This document shows, piece by piece, positions 1 through 7,824 of a stretch of 39,449 nt of DNA. How positions within the stretch are numbered: the first letter of the stretch is position 1; each line of letters begins with the position of its first letter. The DNA lies in NCBI GenBank assembly GCA_026928325.1, contig JAIXKS010000070.1, forward strand, positions 1-39,449, read 5' to 3'. The notes beneath the pieces are model-generated. The model did no database searches. It was not told the origin of the DNA and was given only the letters and a program-made list of their open reading frames with translations. The stretch comes from Chitinophagales bacterium. GTDB taxonomy: Bacteria > Bacteroidota > Bacteroidia > Chitinophagales > Saprospiraceae. A program made the translations under genes and the position numbers.

Positions 1-55
1 TTTAAAAAAAATAACTTCCATTATAATTTAAGTCTTTTTATAGACAGAGCACTAG
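1..55 (+). repeat. MITE-like repeat, copy 1 (3' part only)
   Basis: The window opens inside a copy of the ~165-bp repeat family. It has the AACTTCCATTATAATTTAAG segment and the terminal GACAGAGCACTAG, which ends at 55. The 5' two thirds lie outside the window. Compared with the other copies it has one extra base in the A/T run, so it is diverged. Confidence 0.9.
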
Positions 56-190
56 GACGGTATTAAGCTAAAGAGGCATGTGATGTCGCTTGACTGAATG
101 AACATAAATTAATTTACAATCAGTTAAGCTTTCATTGCAAATATCCAAAAGGTTCAAATTTATCAACATGATAAAAAATCAACAAAAACT

Positions 191-220
191 TTGTATAACC
201 AAAATATTTATGTAATTTTG
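191..220 (+). promoter_or_regulatory. Bacteroidota-type promoter of the XRE regulator
   Basis: TTG (191-193), 19 bases, then TAATTTTG (213-220). This matches the TTG-N17-23-TAnnTTTG consensus known for Bacteroidota primary sigma factors. The predicted start of transcription is about 224-226, giving a leader of about 27 nt before the ATG at 253. It is one of the two best promoters in the window. Confidence 0.75.
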
Positions 221-234
221 TCATTGATTGACAA
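218..234. promoter_or_regulatory. Putative XRE operator (inverted repeat)
   Basis: TTGTCATTGATTGACAA has 6-bp arms (TTGTCA/TGACAA) around a 5-base centre. It overlaps the end of the -7 element and the predicted transcription start. A repressor bound here would block initiation, so autoregulation by the adjacent XRE protein is likely. This is inferred from position and symmetry only. Confidence 0.55.
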
Positions 235-252
235 GTATAAATTTACAAGCAA

Positions 253-579
253 ATGAAAACAACGTTTGGAGAATATATCAGACAATTACGGACAGACAAA
301 GGTTTTACTTTGACTGAACTTGCCGCATTACTCAAACTTGATTCAGCAAATTTGAGTAAAATCGAAACTGGGAAACGCGAATTTGACGAAAAACGTTTAG
401 AAAGATTGGCAAATGCTTTTAACCTTGACATAGAAGAATTAAAGACTGAATATTTTGCAGACCAATTTGCAAAAAAGATTTATCAATATAATTGCTCAAC
501 AGAAACCTTAATTGTAGCAGAAGAAAAGGTCAATTATCTAAAAAGTCGGAATGTAAAACAAGATGAAATTAAATTCTAA
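253..579 (+). CDS. XRE/Cro-CI family transcriptional regulator
   Basis: A 108-aa protein with an N-terminal helix-turn-helix of the Xre type at about residues 6-60 (Y-I-R-Q-L-R, then SANLSKIETGKREF as the recognition helix region). A short C-terminal segment (about 65-108) may be helical and dimerise. Proteins of this size and shape are common as autoregulators of restriction-modification, toxin-antitoxin and other accessory modules. It is the first gene of a same-strand cluster reaching 3942, with 11 bases to the next gene. A consensus promoter and an overlapping inverted repeat lie just upstream, suggesting it represses its own operon. Its effector or target is not visible from sequence. 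Confidence 0.85.
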   Translation: MKTTFGEYIRQLRTDKGFTLTELAALLKLDSANLSKIETGKREFDEKRLERLANAFNLDIEELKTEYFADQFAKKIYQYNCSTETLIVAEEKVNYLKSRNVKQDEIKF

Positions 580-590
580 GAAAAGAAAGA

Positions 591-764
591 ATGACAAAAA
601 TAGAAACAATGTGGAATGAATTTGCAGACATTCCAATAGACGATAATGATGAAATTGAACAAGACTTTTATCATTGGGAAAAGGGAACATATCGTTTTGA
701 TATTTGGCATTGGTTTGACGAGAAACTTCCGAATGGTTTAGCTATGGAATTTATTCTTGTATAA
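591..764 (+). CDS. Small acidic conserved-looking protein (57 aa), function unknown
   Basis: The ATG at 591 opens a 57-codon frame that starts MTKIETMWNEFADIP and ends EFILV. It is acidic and rich in aromatic residues (WEKGTYRFDIWHWFDE in the middle). The spacing supports it as a gene: 11 bases after the XRE stop and 8 bases before the next ATG. I recall similar short proteins with a GT-R-x-(D/E)-(I/V)-WHWF core in many bacteria, without a known function; this is memory, not a search. No transmembrane segment. It could be an accessory or antitoxin-like partner of the module, but nothing in it proves that. Confidence 0.7.
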   Translation: MTKIETMWNEFADIPIDDNDEIEQDFYHWEKGTYRFDIWHWFDEKLPNGLAMEFILV

Positions 765-772
765 TACACACT

Positions 773-2620
773 ATGACATTACCCATAAACATAGATAAAT
801 TACTGCACGGCAATACTGTTGAATGGGATCGGATTGAACTAAAAAAAGGATGGAATCCTGAGGATATCATTCATACTTTATGTGCATACGCCAATGATAT
901 TAACAATTGGGATGGGGGTTATGTCATTATTGGAGTTGAAGAAGAAAATGGGAAAGCCAAGTTGCCCCCTATTGGTTTACAAGTTCAGGATTTGGATGCC
1001 ATTCAGAAAAGACTGATTGAATTGTCTCATAAGATAAGTCCTGTTTATATCCCTGTTTTTCAACCCTACTTAATGAATGGAAAGCACATACTGATTGTAT
1101 CTGCCCCTGCCGAAGACAACAGACCCTACAAAGCTCCTGTTAGTTTAAGTGAAAAAAGAACAGAAAGAGCAATGTTCATCAAACGAGGTTCAAAAACGGT
1201 AAGGGTTAGAGATGGTTCTGAGGATGAAAGACGACTTATTGAACTCACAGCTCGTATCCCTTTTGATGACAGAATCAACCAATCCGCAAAGTTAGATGAT
1301 TTAAATTTGCGTTTGATTCAAAACCATTTGAAAGAAGTTATGAGTTCTTTATATGAAGAAAGTACGAAAATTCCATTCGCTGAATTGTGTAGGCATTTAA
1401 TGATAGCCAAAGGTTCTGATGAATTTTTACGCCCAACAAATGCAGGATTGCTCTTGTTTAATGAAAACCCGGATAAATTCTTTTCAGGTGCAAAGATTGA
1501 TCTCGTTATTCATAAAAATGAAGTTGGGAAAGACTACATCGAAAAAATATTTACAGGTTCTATTGTTCAGCAGATTAGGGATGTTTTACAGTATTTTAAA
1601 TCAAATATTGTTGAAGAATTGGTCGTTAAATCAGCAAGACAAGCAGAATCTATACGTTTCTTCAATTATCCTTTTCAGGCTATAGAGGAAGCTGTTGTCA
1701 ATGCCGTTTATCATAAGAGCTATGAGCGGGAAAATCCGGTGGAGATTCAAATACATAAAGATAAAATTGAAATATTGAGTTTCCCCGGACCTATGCCACC
1801 TATTAATCAAGCTATGCTGAAAAAGCAAAGGGTTGTAGCACGAGATTATAGAAACCGTAAAATAGGTGGGTTTTTAAAGGAGTTGAAGCTTACAGAAGGT
1901 AGAGGAACAGGATTACCTATCATTCACAGCAGCATGGAAGAAAACGGCTCACCGCCACCAATTTTTGAAACGGATGAAAACAATGCCTATTTTTTGTGTA
2001 TTCTTCCCATTCATCCTTTAACCCTCACTATTCAAAACGAAAGAGCCATTGATAAAGCCAAAGATACTGTCAAGGGATTCAATGACTTGAGTGAGATAAA
2101 CACCTATCTCAGTCTCTCTGTCCCTGAAATTGGAGACAGAGATAGAGAAGCCATTAAAAGCGAAATTAACGATATAACTAAAATGGTTTTGAACTATTGT
2201 ACAAAACCAAAATCAAGAGATGAGCTATTTGAGAAAATAGGGCTCTATAAAAACACAAAAAACTTTCAAAACCATATAAAACCTTTGATTGATTTTGGTT
2301 GGTTAAACTACACGATACCCAATAAAATTACGAGTAGAGATCAAAAGTACTACACAACTGATTTAGGTAAAAAATTGCTCCTAATAGTTTCAGGGGATCA
2401 AAATTCAGGAATTAAAAGAATTCCGGTAGAGTCTTCAAATATAGCCTCTGTTGGATATGACGGAAATGAATGCATTTTGGAAATAAGATTCCACCACGGA
2501 GCTGTTTATCAGTATTTTGACGTGTCAAGAAAAATATTCGAAGAGTTAATGAGTTCACCTTCACCGAGTGCTTATTTTATGAATGAGGTCAAGGATAAAT
2601 TTAAACATAGGAGGAAATAA
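773..2620 (+). CDS. AlbA_2 (Schlafen-type) / HATPase-like ATP-binding protein with C-terminal KTSC domain
   Basis: 615 aa. Residues about 15-150 fit the AlbA_2/AAA_4 (Schlafen-related) nucleic-acid-binding domain: E18, IELKKG, NDINNWDGGYVIIGVEEENG, then FIKRGSKTVRV. About 295-410 resembles the GHKL-type ATPase half found in these proteins: an N-box-like EEAVVNAVYHKSYE with N310, then GRGTGLPII at 376-384. About 460-545 looks like a winged helix. Residues 550-615 are a KTSC domain (SSNIASVGYD, then VYQYFDV). Family members are annotated as transcriptional regulators or helicase-like, and many sit in accessory loci. The KTSC fusion is unusual in my experience. Third gene of the cluster; the next gene encodes a free KTSC domain. 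Confidence 0.8.
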   Translation: MTLPINIDKLLHGNTVEWDRIELKKGWNPEDIIHTLCAYANDINNWDGGYVIIGVEEENGKAKLPPIGLQVQDLDAIQKRLIELSHKISPVYIPVFQPYLMNGKHILIVSAPAEDNRPYKAPVSLSEKRTERAMFIKRGSKTVRVRDGSEDERRLIELTARIPFDDRINQSAKLDDLNLRLIQNHLKEVMSSLYEESTKIPFAELCRHLMIAKGSDEFLRPTNAGLLLFNENPDKFFSGAKIDLVIHKNEVGKDYIEKIFTGSIVQQIRDVLQYFKSNIVEELVVKSARQAESIRFFNYPFQAIEEAVVNAVYHKSYERENPVEIQIHKDKIEILSFPGPMPPINQAMLKKQRVVARDYRNRKIGGFLKELKLTEGRGTGLPIIHSSMEENGSPPPIFETDENNAYFLCILPIHPLTLTIQNERAIDKAKDTVKGFNDLSEINTYLSLSVPEIGDRDREAIKSEINDITKMVLNYCTKPKSRDELFEKIGLYKNTKNFQNHIKPLIDFGWLNYTIPNKITSRDQKYYTTDLGKKLLLIVSGDQNSGIKRIPVESSNIASVGYDGNECILEIRFHHGAVYQYFDVSRKIFEELMSSPSPSAYFMNEVKDKFKHRRK

Positions 2621-2704
2621 AATTGGTTGATAGGAGTTGTAAAAAATTGTCGGCAAGGTGATTAAATAGAGGAAAATAATTTTATAATTTTAAAATAAAT
2701 AATT

Positions 2705-2914
2705 ATGAACAGACAAACAGTAAATTCATCAAACATAGCTTCTGTTGGCTATGATGAAGCAACTTCAACTTTAGAAATTGAATTTTTAAACAATTCAATT
2801 TACCAGTATTTTGACGTGCCACAGCATATCTATCAAGTATTAATGAATGCTGATTCTCACGGTAAGCATTTGGCACAAAACATCAAAGGAGTTTATAGAT
2901 ATTCAAAGGTTTAG
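2705..2914 (+). CDS. Stand-alone KTSC domain protein
   Basis: 69 aa, essentially one KTSC domain: SSNIASVGYDEATSTLEIEF followed by the YxY-like IYQYFDVP motif. It shares the SSNIASVGYD and YQYFDV blocks with the C-terminus of the preceding 615-aa protein, but the DNA is clearly diverged, so this is not a recent duplication. KTSC was named from the C-terminus of some lysyl-tRNA synthetases. It also occurs alone, and RNA binding has been suggested but not shown. It lies 84 bases after the previous gene and its stop is 2 bases before the next ATG, which suggests translational coupling with the nuclease-like gene. Confidence 0.85.
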   Translation: MNRQTVNSSNIASVGYDEATSTLEIEFLNNSIYQYFDVPQHIYQVLMNADSHGKHLAQNIKGVYRYSKV

Positions 2915-2916
2915 AA

Positions 2917-3942
2917 ATGCTTAAAATAAATCAACAACTCAAAAGAATTGAAATCAAAGAATTTGAAATCGAAAATCAAATCGTATTCAACTACTTTGAC
3001 AAACTTCCAGCAAATGAAAGGGATGATAAATTACTTAGGGCAATTTACATTGGTGTATTGGCACTAATGGAAGACCGTATTTCTTCATTCCTTTCAAAAA
3101 CATCAAATGAGTTAGGAACAGAACTCGAAAGTTTGAAGATGATTTTTGAAATGAAGAAAGAGCTTTTCTACAAATCAACCATCAAAGGAACTTTAGCTGA
3201 GGATGAAATTGTAGAATTTTTAAACCAGTATTTTGCAGACAAAAAACTAAAAGACAGAGCATTTTTAACGGGTAATACCGCAGGCAAATTACCTAAAAAT
3301 AAAACAGGTGATATTATTTGCGAAGTTAATGGAATGCCTGATTTAAAAATTGTCATTGAGTGTAAGTTTGATAAAAGCGTTCGTTTAGGTAACATTGAAA
3401 GCAAAGACATTTTTACTCGTAAATCTGATACCGCTTGGAGTCAGTTGATAGAAGCTCAAGCAAACAGAGATAGCAAAGTAAGTTTGATTGTATTTGATAT
3501 TTCCTTAGTCGAAAACTCGATTTTAAAGAATTGTGAAAATGTGGGTTACATTCCTAGTGTTGGTTTTATTGCTATTATCAATTCACAAAAAGGAGATTAT
3601 AGTAATTTAGCCATTGCATATATGTTGGCTCGTGATATTGCTTTAAATGCTAAAGAAATCGAACTCGACAAAGATATTTTAGCAATGATAGTAAACCGTA
3701 TCATTAAAGACATTAATGAAATTCTGTCAATAAAATCTTTAGTTCACAACAATATTGACAACAACAAAGCAATTCTAAAACAACTTGAAAAGTCAATTCT
3801 TCTCATGGAATTTAATCAGGAATATTTAAGACACTTCCTAAGTCAAGGAACATTAACTAAAAAAGATTTACTAGATTTCTATTCTGGAGAGGATGTAAAG
3901 GACAAGTATCGGTTAATAGAAAGGGAAATTCATGAATTGTAA
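2917..3942 (+). CDS. Putative PD-(D/E)XK-fold nuclease, otherwise unknown
   Basis: 341 aa. A mostly helical N-terminus (1-90) is followed by a classic PD-(D/E)XK layout: a helix with E97 (AEDEIVEFL), GD at 131-132, a beta strand ending in E148-C-K150 (IVIECKFD), then a helix with Q176 and Q181 leading into the strand KVSLIVFDISL. The C-terminal ~110 residues are helical and possibly coiled coil. The order and spacing support a metal-dependent nuclease, but I cannot name the family. A RmuC-like or restriction-endonuclease-like fold is the main alternative. Last gene of the accessory cluster, starting 2 bases after the KTSC stop. The K/E/N-rich, AT-rich coding resembles its cluster mates rather than coaX downstream. 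Confidence 0.65.
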   Translation: MLKINQQLKRIEIKEFEIENQIVFNYFDKLPANERDDKLLRAIYIGVLALMEDRISSFLSKTSNELGTELESLKMIFEMKKELFYKSTIKGTLAEDEIVEFLNQYFADKKLKDRAFLTGNTAGKLPKNKTGDIICEVNGMPDLKIVIECKFDKSVRLGNIESKDIFTRKSDTAWSQLIEAQANRDSKVSLIVFDISLVENSILKNCENVGYIPSVGFIAIINSQKGDYSNLAIAYMLARDIALNAKEIELDKDILAMIVNRIIKDINEILSIKSLVHNNIDNNKAILKQLEKSILLMEFNQEYLRHFLSQGTLTKKDLLDFYSGEDVKDKYRLIEREIHEL

Positions 3943-4366
3943 TGTAAAAATTGAAGGTTAAATGTACTTTTGAAGATAAGACAAATCTATAATTGTATCA
4001 AAAACAAAGTAGGCTTTAAAACCATCTTTTCATATAGCATAAAATGTTGGGTAAAATCATGATAAAGACCTTATAGGAGTTTTTCATTGAATTTGATGTT
4101 TGAGTGTAGTTCCTAATCTAAATGAATTGTTAAGTTAATATTATCATGAAAGTGTATGATTCTTTCTTATGTTAGTTTGTTGGATAGAGTTCTCCTTGCA
4201 AATTAGCTTTTGAAACATTGTGATGAACCTATATAGGTTTAATAATCTTTTGAGGTATCAACCTTGTTATTTGCCCAGTCTGCACTTGGTGCATATCGGG
4301 CTATTTAAAAAAAATAACCGTATTTATGCCTAGGGATTAATAAAATTAAGATACATTTGCCTCCTT
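3943..4366. other. Gene-free stretch between the accessory module and coaX
   Basis: 424 AT-rich bases with stops in all frames and no RNA gene that I can recognise. Its only clear element is the -7 box at the right end. A short GCCC...GGGC pairing near 4275-4302 is too weak to call a terminator. Confidence 0.6.
4352..4359 (+). promoter_or_regulatory. -7 element TACATTTG of coaX
   Basis: It matches TAnnTTTG. It ends only 7 bases before the coaX ATG, so transcription should begin at or within a few bases of the start codon, giving a leaderless or near-leaderless mRNA. No good TTG was found at the -33 position. Confidence 0.5.
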
Positions 4367-5170
4367 ATGCAAGCTGATAATCATCCAATACTGGTCATTG
4401 ATATAGGTAATTCCAATATTGTTATTGCCTTATATCAAAATGGGGTATGGTCGAATACCTTTGCCTATGAAACAAAAGCTATTCAGCCGGATTTTTATTA
4501 TGAGCATGCTTTGCGCAATATCCTCTTAGAGTGGAATATGCACCCATTTGATATCCGTCATTGTGTCATCAGTAGTGTAGTGCCGGATATAAACGAGGGT
4601 ATCGTCCATGCGGTGCATCATGTGACCGGTATCTATGCTTTATTGATTAATCCGGAAGTACTTAAAAACTTAAATCTCTATGTTCCACTTCCTTACGAAA
4701 TAGGTAGTGACTTAGTTGCCAATGCGTATGCAGCTATACATCAATATCACGACAAATGTATCGTCGTGGATTTTGGAACGGCCTTGACTTTTACAGCGGT
4801 CGAGAAGTCACAAGGTATCTTAGGTGTTACGATTGCTCCAGGTATTAAGACGGCGTTGTATGCTTTATTTACCAAGACAGCGCAACTACCCATTGTACCC
4901 ATGGAGGTTCCTGGAAACATACTTGGCCACGATACAGTTTCAGCGATTCAAGCGGGTGTTTTATGTGGCTATGTTGGACTAATCAAGGAGATTGTAGCTC
5001 GCATCAAATCCCAATTATCGGATGACTATCAAGTGATTGCTACGGGAGGATTGTCAACGATATTGCAGCCATTAGATGAGATTTTTGATCACAAAAATAG
5101 AATGCTCACGCTTGAAGGTATCCGATTGATTTATTTATATCAGCTTAAACAAAAGAACGATGCTTACTAA
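4367..5170 (+). CDS. coaX: Type III pantothenate kinase
   Basis: 267 aa. It phosphorylates pantothenate, the first committed step of coenzyme A synthesis, in the cytosol. It is an ASKHA-fold enzyme: phosphate-1 motif DIGNSN at 12-17, GSDLVANA at 113-120 (substrate/catalytic region with D115), DFGTA at 135-139 and IAPG at 157-160. It ends with the GG-L and LEG-I motifs seen in the family. The length is normal for CoaX. The start is supported by the motif position and the -7 element immediately upstream. It overlaps the next gene by 11 bases, so the two are probably co-transcribed. Confidence 0.92.
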   Translation: MQADNHPILVIDIGNSNIVIALYQNGVWSNTFAYETKAIQPDFYYEHALRNILLEWNMHPFDIRHCVISSVVPDINEGIVHAVHHVTGIYALLINPEVLKNLNLYVPLPYEIGSDLVANAYAAIHQYHDKCIVVDFGTALTFTAVEKSQGILGVTIAPGIKTALYALFTKTAQLPIVPMEVPGNILGHDTVSAIQAGVLCGYVGLIKEIVARIKSQLSDDYQVIATGGLSTILQPLDEIFDHKNRMLTLEGIRLIYLYQLKQKNDAY

Positions 5171-5384
5171 TAATGACATATTGAAAAAACTCAGGGTTGC
5201 ACTGCAACTCAGGGATGAAGATATCATTGAGATCCTTAAGCTCAAAGATTTTAATATCACGAAAGGTGCTTTAAATGATTTATTCCGCAAGGACGATCAT
5301 CCCAATTATAAGGAAGCGGGAGATCAAATCCTCCGCAACTTCCTCGATGGGTTGATTATCCATAAACGCGGTAAAAGAGAATAA
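5160..5384 (+). CDS. DUF1456-like protein, single repeat
   Basis: 74 aa resembling one unit of the DUF1456/YehS family (TNNDILKKLRVAL, then a second helix pair and FLDGLIIHKRG). E. coli YehS carries two such units, about 155 aa, so this is half-length. The ATG lies inside the end of coaX in another frame (11-bp overlap), implying translational coupling. Function unknown for the whole family. The frame ends cleanly and the downstream 20 bases lead straight to the convergent gene's stop, so this may be a natural short version rather than a broken gene. Confidence 0.7.
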   Translation: MLTNNDILKKLRVALQLRDEDIIEILKLKDFNITKGALNDLFRKDDHPNYKEAGDQILRNFLDGLIIHKRGKRE

Positions 5385-5404
5385 ATACTCCCGTATAAAG
5401 TACC

Positions 5405-6358
5405 TTAAAATGATCTGTATTTTCTTTTAGGCGCGATACCTTCAATATCGAATTTGAGTTTTGAATTCTTGTTGAGTACAATCCCAGATTCATCCTCAAG
5501 GATTCTTCTATATTTCTCATAGAGATTATTAGGCTGCTTTTCTCCGTTAATTTTGAGGTACTTGCCTGTCAACTCTACTTTGTTGATTTTATTAGGGACT
5601 AGGATTCCGTCACTATTCAGAGCATGTCCTAAGATGGCAGACAAGTTGGCATCCTTGGGCATGTCTGTGGAAGATTCTGTCGTATCTAAATCATTCATCC
5701 AAATCCCTCCGTCTCTATGAAAATTGCGATGATTGGGAAATGAAAAATTGAAATTATTGCCGTCATATTCTTTCATATCTAGCCACATACTATCTTGGAA
5801 ACCTCCGAAACCCAATTTTTCAAAATGTTTGTTTAATTCTGCCATCATCTGGTCAAAATCACCCATATCGATGGATTGAAAACCCTTGAAAAAATCCTGA
5901 TTAAACATCGAAGAGATGGAGTCGCTGAAAATGTTTATGCCACCTAAACCCATCCTGCCACTAGGATCGTCTCCAAAGAAAAAGAATGATTTATTGCCTT
6001 GTTGACTGCTCTTGGGACTTGCTTCATCGATGATCTCTTGGTATTGGTCATAATCCTTTTTATCTATTTTTTTACCGTCGATTTCAAGGTTCGTGACGAC
6101 ACCGTTTTCTATAGATAACTTAATGGACTTGTCGTTGGTCTGTTTTTGAATATGGATGACTTCCCCGGTTTGAGGTAAGGTATCTATGGGTTGAGCAAGA
6201 TAGGATGTCTGCGGTTGATCCGTTGCTAGAAGATCGTCCGGGTGATGTAGCTTGTAATCTGCCCAAGCATTTTTGGTTATCAATAAAACTGCGACGATTG
6301 CAACCGTTGAGGCAATCCATTTAATCTTTGAATCATTAAATAAGCGTTTCATTTTCAA
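5405..6358 (-). CDS. Membrane-anchored periplasmic protein, function unknown
   Basis: 317 aa. Basic N-terminus then a hydrophobic segment (about residues 13-32, IKWIASTVAIVAVLLI), so an anchored protein with the rest outside the cytoplasm. The middle is rich in F, G, D and M. Two segments look like copies of one motif: VTNLEIDGKKIDKKDYDQYQ (about 88-107) and VELTGKYLKINGEKQPNNLY (about 263-283), each followed by an I-rich helix. I do not recognise a catalytic signature. It is convergent with the coaX/DUF1456 pair (20-base gap) and divergent from the permease gene at 6518. Confidence 0.75.
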   Translation of the reverse strand: MKMKRLFNDSKIKWIASTVAIVAVLLITKNAWADYKLHHPDDLLATDQPQTSYLAQPIDTLPQTGEVIHIQKQTNDKSIKLSIENGVVTNLEIDGKKIDKKDYDQYQEIIDEASPKSSQQGNKSFFFFGDDPSGRMGLGGINIFSDSISSMFNQDFFKGFQSIDMGDFDQMMAELNKHFEKLGFGGFQDSMWLDMKEYDGNNFNFSFPNHRNFHRDGGIWMNDLDTTESSTDMPKDANLSAILGHALNSDGILVPNKINKVELTGKYLKINGEKQPNNLYEKYRRILEDESGIVLNKNSKLKFDIEGIAPKRKYRSF

Positions 6359-6505
6359 ATAAAATTATTCATTGTTTAAAAACATCATTATGGGTAAAAC
6401 AGAAAAAGGGTTGCATTTTATTATTCAAAATATGACTTTAATATAACTTTAACCAGATTTATGTAATCGTTGTCTCTTTGAATAGCTTCAACAGCTAAAA
6501 ATTTA

Positions 6506-6513
6506 TATTTTTG
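6506..6513 (+). promoter_or_regulatory. -7 element TATTTTTG of the permease gene
   Basis: It matches TAnnTTTG and ends 4 bases before the ATG at 6518, so the mRNA is predicted to be leaderless. A TTG at 6478-6480 is 25 bases upstream, slightly beyond the usual 17-23 spacing. Confidence 0.45.
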
Positions 6514-6517
6514 CATC

Positions 6518-7732
6518 ATGAATTTATATCTCAAGATCGCATTCCGGTATTTATTTGGTAAAAAATCTACCAATGCCATCCATATCATAACATGGATTTC
6601 TATCGTTGGAATGGCTATTGGAACAGCGGCTTTGATTCTGATCTTATCGGTTTTTAATGGATTCGAGAGTATCTTATCCGGGATGCTGAGTAACTTTAAT
6701 CCCGACATCAAAGTGACGCTGACAACGGGTAAATACATGCCTTTAGAGGAAATCGACACTGTCAAATTAGGCCAAATTAAGGGTATCGAAGCCTACGCTT
6801 TTACTATAGAAGAAACATCTTTTTTTGATTATAAAGGTTCGCAAGAAGTCGGTATCATCAAGGGCGTAGATGAAAAATACCTAAAAGTTACGGGATTAGA
6901 TACGGCGATGTTGTACGGTGCAGCACAATTCGGAAAAACCACTGAATATGGCATTGTCGGTGCCGGCATGAATACGAAGTTGTCTATCAATCCATCCGAT
7001 GGATTTACGCCTGTGACAGCATATATGCCTTTGCGAGTGTCTAAAGGCCCACTTTCGAAGGAATTTAATAGTTATTCGTTTTATGCTTCCGGTATTTTTT
7101 CTGTCGGCAGTGATGTGGACATGCAATATATTCTCGTTAATTTTGATGGTGTCAATCATCTTCTAGGATTAGAGGATAACTTTTCTGCTATCGAAATTAA
7201 GAAGAAACCGGGTGTTAACGATCAAAAATTAGCCTTGGAGATTGAACAAGTTTTAGGATCGGGATTTAAGGTGAACAATCGATACCAACAAGATGAAAAC
7301 TTCCTTAAAATCATGAATATTGAAAAATGGGTAAGTTACCTTATTGCCTGTCTTACGCTATTGATCATTGCTTTTAACCTTGTAGGATCGCTTTGGATGA
7401 TTGTTTTAGAAAAGAAAAAGGACATTGCCATCCTTAAATCTATGGGATTTACGACGAAGGGCATACAATGGATATTTTTATCATTGGGATTATTGGTATC
7501 CGCCATAGGTATGGGTTTAGGATATGTCATCGGGTTGATTCTTTATTGGATGCAAAAAAACTACGGCTTGATTAGTATTCCGGAAGGATTTATGATTGAC
7601 GCCTATCCTATCGAAATCCGTGTGGGAGACTTCCTTATCGTGACGCTCACAGTATTGTTGATTGGTTATATTTCAGCTCTATTGCCATCCATTCGGGCAG
7701 GAAAGATTGGCGCTTTTGTAAGACAAGTTTGA
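6518..7732 (+). CDS. LolC/LolE-type ABC transporter permease (FtsX family)
   Basis: 404 aa. Topology is typical of lipoprotein-releasing permeases: one N-terminal membrane helix (about 24-48, WISIVGMAIGTAALILILSVFNGFE), a large periplasmic domain (about 50-265), then three C-terminal helices (about 272-295, 318-345, 372-397). The LKSMGFTTKGIQWIF coupling-helix region at about 308-322 is characteristic of FtsX/LolE. In this phylum such proteins extract lipoproteins from the inner membrane together with an ATPase, which is not encoded next door. The exact substrate is not proven. A plausible terminator follows. Confidence 0.85.
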   Translation: MNLYLKIAFRYLFGKKSTNAIHIITWISIVGMAIGTAALILILSVFNGFESILSGMLSNFNPDIKVTLTTGKYMPLEEIDTVKLGQIKGIEAYAFTIEETSFFDYKGSQEVGIIKGVDEKYLKVTGLDTAMLYGAAQFGKTTEYGIVGAGMNTKLSINPSDGFTPVTAYMPLRVSKGPLSKEFNSYSFYASGIFSVGSDVDMQYILVNFDGVNHLLGLEDNFSAIEIKKKPGVNDQKLALEIEQVLGSGFKVNNRYQQDENFLKIMNIEKWVSYLIACLTLLIIAFNLVGSLWMIVLEKKKDIAILKSMGFTTKGIQWIFLSLGLLVSAIGMGLGYVIGLILYWMQKNYGLISIPEGFMIDAYPIEIRVGDFLIVTLTVLLIGYISALLPSIRAGKIGAFVRQV

Positions 7733-7759
7733 TGCTTAATCGTAGTGATTGGTGTGATA

Positions 7760-7800
7760 AATACGAGATAGGAGTTTTCTTGAATAATCGTATTTTTTTA
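7760..7800 (+). terminator. Probable terminator of the LolC/E-type gene
   Basis: ATACGA (7761-7766) pairs with TCGTAT (7788-7793), followed by a T-rich run (7793-7799). The stem is short (6-7 bp) with a 21-base loop, so support is moderate. Confidence 0.45.
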
Positions 7801-7824
7801 TTTTTAAGTCTATCTCATTAAGCA

